64,000 nt of DNA from Hyphomicrobiales bacterium (GTDB taxonomy: Bacteria > Pseudomonadota > Alphaproteobacteria > Rhizobiales > Rhizobiaceae): NCBI GenBank assembly GCA_900470195.1, contig UEIJ01000023.1, positions 62,001-126,000 on the forward strand. The letters run 5' to 3'. A program made the translations under genes and the position numbers. Below are positions 30,559 through 39,168 of the stretch, one piece after another (position 1 is the stretch's first letter; each line of letters begins with the position of its first letter). Under the pieces are notes generated by a model that saw nothing but the letters and a program-made list of their open reading frames with translations, made no database searches and was not told the DNA's origin.

Positions 30559-31035
30559 TCAGTGCGCCGCAGTGAGGCGCTTTTCAAAAAAGGCGCTGTA
30601 TTCGGATTCCGGATAGTCCAGAACCACACCGCAGCGCGTAAAACCTGAATTCTCATAAAGCCGCCATGCACCGGCAAAGCCGGGCCCCGTGCCGGTTTCG
30701 AGCACAAGGCGCGAAATGCCCTTGGCCTTTGCCAGATCGACAATCGCATCGACCAGAACAGAACCAACGCGCTTTCCGCGTATTTCCGGAAGGGTGAACA
30801 TGCGCTTCACTTCGCCGACGCCATCACCGTGCATCTTCAAGGCACCGCAGCCGACGGCCTTGCCGCCCTCGTCGCGTGCCACGAAAACCGTCATGTCCGG
30901 TCCCGCCATCTGCTCAACCGTCATCTTGAACTGAAACTCCGGCGGAGACAGCGGCAGAAGATGCGCATTCAGTCCTTCGACCAGCGCGCGCACATCGTCC
31001 TGCAAAGGGGTCTCTACAGAAACCCGAATGGCCAT
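30559..31035 (-). CDS. GNAT-family N-acetyltransferase between gatC and gatA
   Basis: A 158-residue acetyltransferase with the GNAT signature 'LPEIRGKRVGSVLVDAIVDL' and 'GAWRLYENSGFTRCGVV'. It starts three bases after the gatC stop and ends 12 bases before gatA, so it is inside the gatCA operon. Its substrate is unknown. An acetyltransferase placed between two subunits of the tRNA amidotransferase could modify the complex, an aminoacyl-tRNA or simply be a passenger. Confidence 0.87.
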   Translation of the reverse strand: MAIRVSVETPLQDDVRALVEGLNAHLLPLSPPEFQFKMTVEQMAGPDMTVFVARDEGGKAVGCGALKMHGDGVGEVKRMFTLPEIRGKRVGSVLVDAIVDLAKAKGISRLVLETGTGPGFAGAWRLYENSGFTRCGVVLDYPESEYSAFFEKRLTAAH

Positions 31036-31038
31036 GAT

Positions 31039-31326
31039 CTACTCCACGACCTTGGGTACGACGAAGAAATTGTCTTCCGTAACCGGTGCATTGGCGACCA
31101 CCGCAGCGGCAATCCCGCCATCGGTCACCTTGTCATCGCGCATGCGCATTGCCATCGGCGTAACGGAAGTCATCGGCTCGATACCATCGACATTGACTTC
31201 ATTCAATTGCTCTACAAAGCCCAGAATAGCATTAAGTTCGCCAGTCATGCGTTCAGCATCGTCATCGTTGACGGCGATGCGCGCCAGATGTGCGACACGC
31301 TTGACGGTAGAAATATCGACGGACAT
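31039..31326 (-). CDS. gatC: Aspartyl/glutamyl-tRNA(Asn/Gln) amidotransferase subunit C
   Basis: A 95-residue subunit that holds GatA and GatB together. It has the family pattern: '[17 protein letters not shown]', then '[20 protein letters not shown]' and the tail '[10 protein letters not shown]'. The frame is open upstream to 31560, but only the ATG at 31326 matches the family's N-terminus. It is the first gene of a gatC-GNAT-gatA-GNAT cluster on this strand. Confidence 0.95.
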   Translation of the reverse strand: MSVDISTVKRVAHLARIAVNDDDAERMTGELNAILGFVEQLNEVNVDGIEPMTSVTPMAMRMRDDKVTDGGIAAAVVANAPVTEDNFFVVPKVVE

Positions 31327-31439
31327 CCTGTTCTCCGCAAATGCTCGATCAGGCGGCGAACCGCCACCCTGAAAAGTTTTCCTACCGGCTATAACGGTGC
31401 GATTGTTGAAGCGCAACATTTCTTGCGCTCGAGAACCCC

Positions 31440-32147
31440 TCAGAAGCTGTGAACCGTTCCTGCAGGATCGGCCAGCACCTTGGTTTCCCTGCGATCGGCC
31501 ATTCCGGCCACGAATTTGTCCGCCGTCTGATCTATGATCGGGAACGAGGCGTAATGGCACGGCAGCACGGTTTTGAAGTTGAAATAACGCTGACAGGCGA
31601 GCGCCGCAACCGCACCTCCCATCGTGAAGCGATCACCAATGGGAACGATACCGATCTCAGGCTGGTGAAGCTCGTTGATAAGTCCCATATCCGAGAAAAT
31701 ATCCGTGTCGCCCATATGGTAGAGCGTCGGCGCATCTTCGAAATGGAACACCAGACCATTCGGGTTGCCCAACGCCTGCGAGACACCGTTTTCCGTCAGC
31801 ATTGCGGAAGAATGAAGTGCATTGACGAATGTGACGGAGAAGCCGTCATGCGCCAACGTGCCCCCCGTATTGCCAGGATCGAGCTTTTCGACGCCCTGAC
31901 TGCCGAGCCAGCTTGCAAGATCGGCATTGGCGATAACCGTCGCGTCATGCTCCTTGGCGATGGCGACCGTATCACCGACATGATCGCCATGACCGTGAGT
32001 CAGCGCTATATGAGTCACGCCCTTGGTCGCGTCCCTGAAATCTATGCCCTTTGCACCGGGGTTTCCGTTGAGAAACGGATCAATGAGAATAACGGCCTTT
32101 GCTGTTTCAACGCGAAAGGCGGCGTGGCCAAGCCATATAAGTTTCAT
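31440..32147 (-). CDS. Metal-dependent hydrolase, UPF0173 family
   Basis: A 235-residue metallo-beta-lactamase-fold protein. The metal motif HxHxDH is present as '[10 protein letters not shown]' (about residues 55-64), followed by '[13 protein letters not shown]' and '[12 protein letters not shown]'. The family (UPF0173, YtkL-like) is widespread and its natural substrate is not known. The ATG at 32147 follows GGAGAG; an upstream frame extension of 31 residues is rejected for that reason. It is divergent from ruvX across 109 bases. Confidence 0.9.
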   Translation of the reverse strand: MKLIWLGHAAFRVETAKAVILIDPFLNGNPGAKGIDFRDATKGVTHIALTHGHGDHVGDTVAIAKEHDATVIANADLASWLGSQGVEKLDPGNTGGTLAHDGFSVTFVNALHSSAMLTENGVSQALGNPNGLVFHFEDAPTLYHMGDTDIFSDMGLINELHQPEIGIVPIGDRFTMGGAVAALACQRYFNFKTVLPCHYASFPIIDQTADKFVAGMADRRETKVLADPAGTVHSF

Positions 32148-32256
32148 TAACTCTCTCCTCAATCTCTGTTTCCGGCTCGATTTCCAGTTTGCGAACAGAT
32201 ATGACGCCAATAAAGTTGAAGGCAATAGAAACCACTTCAAAATCCGATGAGGACCG

Positions 32257-32754
32257 ATGGCTGTTATTGAAATCGAGGAAATTCCTGAGCTGCTTCAGCC
32301 CGGCCATACAATCGCCGGACTGGATTTGGGAACCAAGACCATCGGCCTTGCAGTATCGGATCTCGGTCTTTCTTTCGCCCATCCGCGTCCCGTCATCAAA
32401 CGGACGAAGTTCTCCCTTGATGCGCAGGTGCTGCTGAAAGCGCTTGAGGCCGACAAGGTCGGTGTCATCGTCATCGGCTTGCCAATGAACATGGATGGAA
32501 CGTCCGGTCCGCGCGTTCAGGCTACGCGGGCATTCGTGCGCACCATGCAGCCCCTGACCGACCTGCCCTTCGTGTTCTGGGACGAACGTCTGTCGACCGT
32601 TGCTGCCGAACGGGCGCTGATCGGCATGGATGTCTCGCGCGGCAAGCGCGCCGAACGTATCGATTCGGCAGCCGCAGCCTTCATTCTTCAAGGAGCACTC
32701 GACCGCCTGCACAGGATCAAGCGGTCGATATCTGACGATTACGACGCGGGATAA
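32257..32754 (+). CDS. ruvX: Putative pre-16S rRNA nuclease / Holliday junction resolvase-like protein
   Basis: A 165-residue YqgF-family protein with an RNase H-like fold. The catalytic pieces are visible: '[16 protein letters not shown]', '[13 protein letters not shown]' and '[15 protein letters not shown]', ending '[17 protein letters not shown]'. In Escherichia coli it matures the 5' end of 16S rRNA; an older proposal is Holliday junction resolution. Its last 16 bases overlap the end of the converging acyl-CoA dehydrogenase gene. Confidence 0.93.
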   Translation: MAVIEIEEIPELLQPGHTIAGLDLGTKTIGLAVSDLGLSFAHPRPVIKRTKFSLDAQVLLKALEADKVGVIVIGLPMNMDGTSGPRVQATRAFVRTMQPLTDLPFVFWDERLSTVAAERALIGMDVSRGKRAERIDSAAAAFILQGALDRLHRIKRSISDDYDAG

Positions 32755-34394
32755 AGCTGGTCGAGAATGCGTTCCGCATTATGGCGTGCATCCAGCATGC
32801 CATAGGTTGAACGCCATTGTCCGCCAAGACGGGTCTCAATGAAAGCATCGGCCACATCGTCAGCCCCAAGCTGACGCAGTTCGGCAGCGGCAGCGGCATA
32901 GGCCAGTTGCTCGGTCAGAAGGCGTGCGACACCCGGATCGGTTTCAGTGAGCTGCAATGCCGCCCGCAGCACATCAAGCGTTCCTTGCCCGCGCTGGCCA
33001 AGCTGCCCGCCGATCCACTCCAGTACTTCGTCGAAAAGCCCTGGCGCGCGGGACAGGACACGCGCCACGTCCAGCGCCATTACGTTGCCCGAACCTTCCC
33101 ATATGGCGTTGACTGGTGCTTCGCGATAGGCACGCGCAAGATTGCCTTCCTCGATATAGCCGTTGCCCCCGAGACACTCCATCGCTTCGTAAAGAAGCGC
33201 GGGAGCGATCTTGCAAACCCAGTATTTCACTACAGGCGTCATGCAACGCGCAAAAGCCGCCTCTGCCCGATCGCTTGCCGCCATATCGAAAGCGCGTGCC
33301 AGCCGCATGGAAAGCGCTGTTGCGCCAGCAACGTCAAGCGCCATATCGGCAAGAACCCGCTGCATCAAAGGCTGTTCGATCAGGGCTTTGCCGAATACCT
33401 GCCGATGACGGCTGTGATGTACGGCTTCCGCCAGACCGGAACGCATGAGTCCGGCGGATGCGACAGCGCAATCAAGCCGCGTCAGCGTGACCATATCCAT
33501 GATGGTCTTGACCCCCTCACCCGGATTACCGATCAGATGACCGATAGCGCCATCGAATTCCACCTCCGATGAGGCATTCGACTTGTTGCCGAGCTTGTCT
33601 TTCAGCCTCTGGAAAAAGAACCCGTTGCCCCTTCCCTCTGGATCAAGACGCGGGAGCAGAAAACAGGAAAGACCGTCTTCTGCCTGCGCAAGCGTCAGGA
33701 AGGCGTCGGACATTGGAGCTGACATGAACCATTTGTGGCCCGTAACGGTATAGGTGCCGTTTTCATTGCGGGTGGCGCGTGTCGTATTGGCACGCACATC
33801 GGTTCCACCCTGCTTTTCGGTCATGCCCATGCCGAGCGTAATGCCCTGCTTGGCGAATACGGGTTTCTGCGAAAAATCGTACTTGCGTGAAAGAATGACT
33901 GGCGACCACTCCTTGTAGATTTCCGGGGATGCCATCAGTGCAGCGAGTGATGCGCTGGTCATGGTAAGCGGGCAAAGATGCCCCGCCTCAAGCTGCGCTG
34001 TCAGGAAAAAGCGTGATGCACGCGCCTGATGCCGGCGACCAGTTTCGAGCGGATTGCCTTCCCAAATGGAACAATGGAGCCCCGCCGCGATGGAACGGCG
34101 CATCAGCGCATGATAGGCCGGATGATATTCGACGAAGTCGATCCGGTTGCCCTGCCGGTCGTGCGTGCGCAATTTCGGCAGCTCTGTATTGGCAAGACGC
34201 GCGAGGTCCTGCGCTTCCGCCGACATCACGAAACGGCCAGTCTGCTCCAGATCGGTATGCAACTCCTTCGGGAAACGCGCCGCAATCTGCATCAGAAGCG
34301 GATCACCCAAATAGGCATTGTTGCCCGTCATGGGCGGCGTCTGGTTGGTAACGTCGTGCGTTTTCAAAAGCTCGTTCCGTATCGTGTGATTCAA
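32739..34394 (-). CDS. Acyl-CoA dehydrogenase, AidB-like
   Basis: A 551-residue flavoprotein of the acyl-CoA dehydrogenase family. Its length and the opening '[20 protein letters not shown]' mark the AidB branch, which in Escherichia coli binds DNA and is induced by alkylation. Conserved segments are '[16 protein letters not shown]', '[20 protein letters not shown]' and '[20 protein letters not shown]'. The physiological reaction is uncertain even in E. coli. A family 1 repeat lies right behind its start codon. It converges with ruvX, overlapping by 16 bases. Confidence 0.88.
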   Translation of the reverse strand: MNHTIRNELLKTHDVTNQTPPMTGNNAYLGDPLLMQIAARFPKELHTDLEQTGRFVMSAEAQDLARLANTELPKLRTHDRQGNRIDFVEYHPAYHALMRRSIAAGLHCSIWEGNPLETGRRHQARASRFFLTAQLEAGHLCPLTMTSASLAALMASPEIYKEWSPVILSRKYDFSQKPVFAKQGITLGMGMTEKQGGTDVRANTTRATRNENGTYTVTGHKWFMSAPMSDAFLTLAQAEDGLSCFLLPRLDPEGRGNGFFFQRLKDKLGNKSNASSEVEFDGAIGHLIGNPGEGVKTIMDMVTLTRLDCAVASAGLMRSGLAEAVHHSRHRQVFGKALIEQPLMQRVLADMALDVAGATALSMRLARAFDMAASDRAEAAFARCMTPVVKYWVCKIAPALLYEAMECLGGNGYIEEGNLARAYREAPVNAIWEGSGNVMALDVARVLSRAPGLFDEVLEWIGGQLGQRGQGTLDVLRAALQLTETDPGVARLLTEQLAYAAAAAELRQLGADDVADAFIETRLGGQWRSTYGMLDARHNAERILDQLYPAS

Positions 34395-34396
34395 TC

Positions 34397-34503
34397 TAGC
34401 GCGGTTCCTGTTTTAACGGAATCGTTGGAGCCGCTCTATCTATTTGTTTTTGCCGCATTTCCGAACGCAAATCCATTTCACACTTTTGCTGGAAATGCTC
34501 TAG
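34397..34503. repeat. Palindromic intergenic repeat, family 1, copy B
   Basis: The same two-hairpin element as copy A at 9814-9919 and in the same orientation, with only scattered substitutions. The first hairpin (34397-34438) has arms ending GCGGTTCC and GGAGCCGC; the second has GCATTTCC and GGAAATGC. It fills the first half of the 259-base space between the AidB-like gene and pyrB. Confidence 0.85.
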
Positions 34504-34653
34504 CTTACGTTTCTTGCATCGGATTTGCTAAAATTTTGCCATCCCGAATGCAATTTGTCGTCACGACAGCACGGTTTTTCTTGGTGAATCGGCCGAAGCC
34601 ATTATAAGGACGGTTGCGGGACCTGCCCCATGGTCCTATACGGGTGACTTGCC

Positions 34654-35622
34654 ATGACAAATCAAACGGTCCCTCCGCTTTTCCCTCACCGCCACCTGCT
34701 GGGCATCAAGGGGCTTTCGCCTCTGGACATTCTCTGCCTTCTTGATCTTGCCGATCAGGAAATCGCTGTCTCAAGACAGCCCGAGAAGAAAAAGTCCGTG
34801 CTGCGCGGTCGCACGCAAATCAATCTCTTCTTCGAAGCATCGACACGAACGCAATCATCGTTCGAGCTGGCCGGAAAACGGCTCGGCGCTGACGTCATGA
34901 ATATGTCGGTCGGCAATTCGTCGGTCAAGAAGGGCGAGACGCTCATCGATACCGCGATGACGCTGAATGCCATGCAGCCGGATATATTGGTTATCCGTCA
35001 CGCTTCGGCGGGCGCTGCTGCGCTGCTCGCACAAAAAGTCGGCTGTTCGGTGGTTAATGCCGGTGACGGCGCGCACGAACACCCCACGCAGGCGCTTCTT
35101 GATGCTCTCACCATCCGCCGCGCCAAGGGTCAGATCGAAAATCTGATCGTCGCCATTTGCGGTGATGTGCTGCATTCCCGCGTCGCACGCTCCAATATTC
35201 TTCTTCTCAATGCACTTGGCGCACGGGTGCGCGTCGTCGCGCCATCCACGCTCCTGCCTTCGGGCATGGCGGATATGAGCGTCGAAGTCTTCAACTCGAT
35301 GGAGGAAGGCCTGAAGGACGCCGACGTCGTCATGATGCTGCGGCTTCAGCGCGAGCGTATGGCCGGTTCCTTTGTGCCTTCGGTGCGCGAATATTTCCGC
35401 TTTTACGGCCTCGACAAGGAAAAGTTGAAACATGCCAAACCCGACGCGCTCGTCATGCATCCGGGCCCAATGAACCGTGGCGTTGAGATCGCCTCCGATG
35501 TTGCCGACGGGCCGCAGAGCGTAATCCAGCAACAGGTGGAAATGGGAGTTGCGGTGCGCATGGCCGTGATGGAAGCCCTGCTCGACCCGCGACGCAACCT
35601 GGGCAATGGAGAAAATGCATGA
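34654..35622 (+). CDS. pyrB: Aspartate carbamoyltransferase catalytic subunit
   Basis: A 322-residue enzyme that joins carbamoyl phosphate and aspartate in the second step of pyrimidine synthesis. The carbamoyl-phosphate site is '[20 protein letters not shown]', and '[18 protein letters not shown]' and '[13 protein letters not shown]' are the usual later motifs. Its stop overlaps the start of the dihydroorotase-like gene by four bases. No pyrI regulatory subunit is present, which fits the Pseudomonas-type arrangement in which PyrB assembles with a dihydroorotase homologue. Confidence 0.97.
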   Translation: MTNQTVPPLFPHRHLLGIKGLSPLDILCLLDLADQEIAVSRQPEKKKSVLRGRTQINLFFEASTRTQSSFELAGKRLGADVMNMSVGNSSVKKGETLIDTAMTLNAMQPDILVIRHASAGAAALLAQKVGCSVVNAGDGAHEHPTQALLDALTIRRAKGQIENLIVAICGDVLHSRVARSNILLLNALGARVRVVAPSTLLPSGMADMSVEVFNSMEEGLKDADVVMMLRLQRERMAGSFVPSVREYFRFYGLDKEKLKHAKPDALVMHPGPMNRGVEIASDVADGPQSVIQQQVEMGVAVRMAVMEALLDPRRNLGNGENA

Positions 35623-36905
35623 GCGCCATTCTATTTGAAAACGCGCGCATCGTTGATCCGTCGCGTGGTCTCGATGAAACCGGCAGCGTCTTGATCCACG
35701 ATGGCAAGATTGTTGCCGCCGGTGCCGACGCCCGCAATCAGGGTGCGCCGGAAGGTGCCGAAATCGTCGACCTAGCCGGCAAGGCAGTATTGCCCGGCCT
35801 GGTGGATGCGCGTGTCTTTATCGGTGAACCCGGCGCCGAACATCGCGAAACCATCGCCTCGGCAAGCCGTGCGGCCGCTGCTGGCGGCGTGACCTCCATC
35901 ATCATGATGCCCGACACCGATCCGGTCATCGACGATGTGGCGCTGGTGGAATTCGTCAAGCGTACGGCGCGTGACACGGCTGTCGTCAATGTGCATCCAG
36001 CGGCTGCCATCACCAAAGGCTTGCAGGGCGAAGAAATGACCGAGATCGGGCTGCTGCGCGACGCCGGTGCGGTCGCCTTCACCGAAGGCAGACAGACCAT
36101 TGCCAATACGCAGCTCATGCGGCGTGCGCTGACCTACGCCCGCGATTTCGATGCAGTAATTGCCTGTGAGACACGTGATCCCTATCTCGGCGCAAACGGT
36201 GTTATGAATGAGGGGCTGTTCGCGAGCTGGCTCGGACTTTCCGGCAGTCCGCGTGAAGCGGAGGTGATCCCGCTGGAGCGCGATCTTCGTCTGGCGGCGC
36301 TGACGAACAGCAATTATCATGCAGCACAACTTTCCTGCGAAATGTCGGCAGAAGCCGTGCGCCGCGCCAAGGATCGGGGCGCCAAGGTAACGGCGGGTGT
36401 ATCGATCAACCATTTGTCGCTCAATGAGAACGACATTGGAGAATTCCGCACCTTCTTCCGTCTTTCGCCGCCCCTGCGCAGCGAACAGGACCGCCTTGCC
36501 ATGGTCGAAGCCGTGAAAAATGGCACTATCGACATTGTCGTTTCAGCGCACGATCCGCAAGATGTCGATACCAAACGCCTGCCCTTCTCGGATGCCGAAG
36601 CCGGAGCCATCGGCCTTGAAACATTGCTGGGAGCTGCACTCCGGCTCTATCACAATGACAGTATTCCGCTCTTGCGGCTGGTGGAGGTTCTATCGACAGC
36701 TCCGGCAAAAATTTTCGGTCTGGATGCCGGTACACTCAAACCGGGCGCCAAGGCCGATCTTGCCATTGTCGATCTGGAAGAGCCTTGGATTGTACGCGAG
36801 GAAGACCTGCATTCGCTCTCAAAGAACAGCTGCTTTGAAAGTGCCCGTTTCCAAGGTCGCGTCGTCCACACTTTAGTGGCCGGAAAGACCGTTTATTCGG
36901 CTTGA
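35619..36905 (+). CDS. pyrX: Dihydroorotase-like protein lacking catalytic residues (PyrX/PyrC')
   Basis: A 428-residue amidohydrolase-fold protein translationally coupled to pyrB (ATGA overlap). In active dihydroorotases the metal motif DxHxH is essential; here residues 63-67 read D-A-R-V-F, so both histidines are lost. The catalytic Asp of the 'DHAPH' motif is Ala310 in 'VSAHDPQ'. The rest of the fold is intact. It therefore most likely acts as the non-catalytic partner that stabilises aspartate carbamoyltransferase, as known for Pseudomonas PyrC' (pDHO), and a separate active pyrC should exist elsewhere. It is often labelled simply dihydroorotase. Confidence 0.88.
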   Translation: MSAILFENARIVDPSRGLDETGSVLIHDGKIVAAGADARNQGAPEGAEIVDLAGKAVLPGLVDARVFIGEPGAEHRETIASASRAAAAGGVTSIIMMPDTDPVIDDVALVEFVKRTARDTAVVNVHPAAAITKGLQGEEMTEIGLLRDAGAVAFTEGRQTIANTQLMRRALTYARDFDAVIACETRDPYLGANGVMNEGLFASWLGLSGSPREAEVIPLERDLRLAALTNSNYHAAQLSCEMSAEAVRRAKDRGAKVTAGVSINHLSLNENDIGEFRTFFRLSPPLRSEQDRLAMVEAVKNGTIDIVVSAHDPQDVDTKRLPFSDAEAGAIGLETLLGAALRLYHNDSIPLLRLVEVLSTAPAKIFGLDAGTLKPGAKADLAIVDLEEPWIVREEDLHSLSKNSCFESARFQGRVVHTLVAGKTVYSA

Positions 36906-36979
36906 AAAACACCGCATAACCCGGAACAATCAACCGAGAATTCCGGGCAGGCGGAATCGAGAAACAGCAGGGGACATTC

Positions 36980-37585
36980 ATGGCCGAATCGGGATTTCTC
37001 AGCTTGACGCTCGTGGGAGCGCTCATCTTCGGCTATTTTCTTGGCTCCATTCCATTTGGCTTGATCTTGACCCGGCTCGCCGGATTGGGTGACGTCCGGT
37101 CTATCGGTTCGGGCAATATCGGCGCGACCAATGTACTGCGTACCGGTAACAAGAAGCTCGCCGCGGCAACCCTGATCCTCGACGCCCTCAAAGGCACGGT
37201 CGCCGTTCTGATCGCCTCCCGCTATGGCCTGGAAGCCGCAATCGGCGCAGGCTTCGGTGCCTTCATCGGTCATCTTTTTCCGGTGTGGATCGGCTTTAAG
37301 GGCGGCAAAGGCGTGGCCACTTATCTAGGCATCCTGATCGGTTTGGCGTGGCCCGGTGCCCTGGTCTTCGCTGCCGTCTGGATCGTAACCGCACTCCTCA
37401 CGCGCTATTCCTCTCTTGCGGCACTTATCGCCAGCATCATTGTTCCAATGGCGCTTTATTTCCAGGGTAATTCCGCAATCGCAGTCCTGTTTGCGATCAT
37501 GACGGTCATTGTTATTTTCAAACATAAGGCGAATATTACGCGCCTCTTAAACGGCACCGAAAGCAAGATCGGAGCCAAGGGATGA
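36980..37585 (+). CDS. plsY: Acyl-phosphate glycerol-3-phosphate acyltransferase
   Basis: A 201-residue inner-membrane enzyme that makes lysophosphatidate from acyl phosphate and glycerol-3-phosphate, the first committed step of phospholipid synthesis. Five hydrophobic segments are visible. The family motifs are '[19 protein letters not shown]', '[17 protein letters not shown]' and '[18 protein letters not shown]'. The ATG follows AGGGGA. The stop overlaps the dprA start (ATGA), so the two are coupled. Confidence 0.95.
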   Translation: MAESGFLSLTLVGALIFGYFLGSIPFGLILTRLAGLGDVRSIGSGNIGATNVLRTGNKKLAAATLILDALKGTVAVLIASRYGLEAAIGAGFGAFIGHLFPVWIGFKGGKGVATYLGILIGLAWPGALVFAAVWIVTALLTRYSSLAALIASIIVPMALYFQGNSAIAVLFAIMTVIVIFKHKANITRLLNGTESKIGAKG

Positions 37586-38748
37586 AGGAAAGCGCGAATT
37601 CAAAAACAGGAATTCGCCTCTCCGACCGCCAGCGGCTCAACTGGCTGCGCCTCATCCGAACCGACAATATCGGTCCTGTTACCTTTCGCGATCTGATTCT
37701 TTTTTGCGGCTCGGCTTCGAGCGCGATCGAAAGGTTGCCTGATCTCAATATCAGAGGTGGCAGTTCACGTCCTATCCGTGTCATGTCCATGGATGATGCA
37801 GAGCGCGAGCTTGAGGCCATCGAACGCGTTGGAGCCCGTCTGGTTGGAATGGGGGAGCCGGATTATCCGCCGCAGCTGAGAAATTGTGAAGCCCCGCCTC
37901 CTCTGGTAACGATCAGGGGAAATGCTGGCGTTTTCAGCAAGCCTCCCGTGGCCATTGTCGGTTCGCGCAACGCTTCGGTGATTGGCGCGCGTTTCACCGA
38001 ACGTCTGGCGCATGATCTCGGCGAAGCGGGGTTTTCGGTGATTTCCGGACTTGCCCGTGGCATTGATGCCGCTGCGCACCGCGCGAGCCTGAAGACGGGA
38101 ACCGTGGCTGTTCTGGCAGGCGGGCTTGATCGGCCCTATCCGCCCGAAAACCTTCCCCTTTACCGGGCAATAACGGAACAGGGTGGCGCGCTCATAAGCG
38201 AAATGCCGATGGGAGCTGAGCCCCGTTCACGCGACTTTCCACGTCGCAATCGCATCATTGCAGGCTTGTCGATGGGATTGATCGTCGTTGAAGCCGCTGA
38301 GCGCTCCGGTTCACTTATCAGCGCACGCATGGCTGGCGACATGGGACGCACAGTGTTCGCCGTCCCGGGGTCACCACTCGATCCTCGTGCCCGCGGCACG
38401 AACCTGCTTCTGAAACAAGGGGCGACACTGGTTACGGAGGCAAACGATGTTATCGAAACGCTCCGACCATTGGCCGGATCAACCGCGTATCAGATGGATA
38501 CGCCACCACAGCCAGATCTCTTGTCTCCAGCTATGGAAGAACCAGAATCGCCCGAACCGATTGCGACGGAGGAACAACGGGACATTGTTATCGATGCACT
38601 TGGGCCCGTGCCAACCGATATCGACGCGCTGGTTCGCCACACGGGTGTGGATACCGGCGCTGTCCAGCTCATTCTCCTGGAGCTGGACTTGGCCGGGCGC
38701 CTGCAACGATATGCCGGCAATCAGGTCGCCCTGATCCCCCTGGAATAG
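37582..38748 (+). CDS. dprA: DNA-processing protein DprA
   Basis: A 388-residue protein that loads RecA onto incoming single-stranded DNA during natural transformation. The Rossmann-like core is clear: '[20 protein letters not shown]', '[18 protein letters not shown]' and '[12 protein letters not shown]', followed by a C-terminal winged-helix part ('[20 protein letters not shown]'). It lies directly after plsY and before a small converging gene. Presence of dprA alone does not show competence; other competence genes are not in the window. Confidence 0.95.
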   Translation: MKESANSKTGIRLSDRQRLNWLRLIRTDNIGPVTFRDLILFCGSASSAIERLPDLNIRGGSSRPIRVMSMDDAERELEAIERVGARLVGMGEPDYPPQLRNCEAPPPLVTIRGNAGVFSKPPVAIVGSRNASVIGARFTERLAHDLGEAGFSVISGLARGIDAAAHRASLKTGTVAVLAGGLDRPYPPENLPLYRAITEQGGALISEMPMGAEPRSRDFPRRNRIIAGLSMGLIVVEAAERSGSLISARMAGDMGRTVFAVPGSPLDPRARGTNLLLKQGATLVTEANDVIETLRPLAGSTAYQMDTPPQPDLLSPAMEEPESPEPIATEEQRDIVIDALGPVPTDIDALVRHTGVDTGAVQLILLELDLAGRLQRYAGNQVALIPLE

Positions 38749-38754
38749 AGCCTC

Positions 38755-38961
38755 TTATGTCTTGGCTTCGTTGTGAAGTGCCTCTCGCGCTTCGACAAGA
38801 GCCATATCGATCATATACGACAGCAGCAGATAATCCGTATTCTTCGCCATTAAATTGAGCTGCTCCAGCATCTGCTCGATATATGTCAGCGTCTCGTGTC
38901 GAGTCGCTGTCTGTACATCCTCATCGTCTTCCATGTCTGGAAAACTCGCCCTATCACCCAT
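38755..38961 (-). CDS. Hypothetical small helical protein
   Basis: A 68-residue, mostly helical and acidic protein ('TYIEQMLEQLNLMAKNTDYLL', truncated here to its core) with no signal peptide or cysteines. I recognise no family. It ends six bases after the converging dprA stop and its start faces the topA promoter region. Similar short proteins occur beside topA in relatives as far as I recall, which supports its being real. Confidence 0.6.
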   Translation of the reverse strand: MGDRASFPDMEDDEDVQTATRHETLTYIEQMLEQLNLMAKNTDYLLLSYMIDMALVEAREALHNEAKT

Positions 38962-39168
38962 ACCTATCTCCCCGCGGGATAATCGCTCTTGTTCTAATTT
39001 ATGCTACTACCGGTTACACTCAACTTAACAGCAATCTTAAGTTGTATTTCGTTATTTTTGTTGTCCTGCTCTTGACCAAACGCTGCCTGCTGTTCATGTG
39101 AAGGCAACGAATTTCTCGCGGAGAGGAGATATTTTGTCTCCATGGGACGCGAATCTGGGCTGCTTTAA

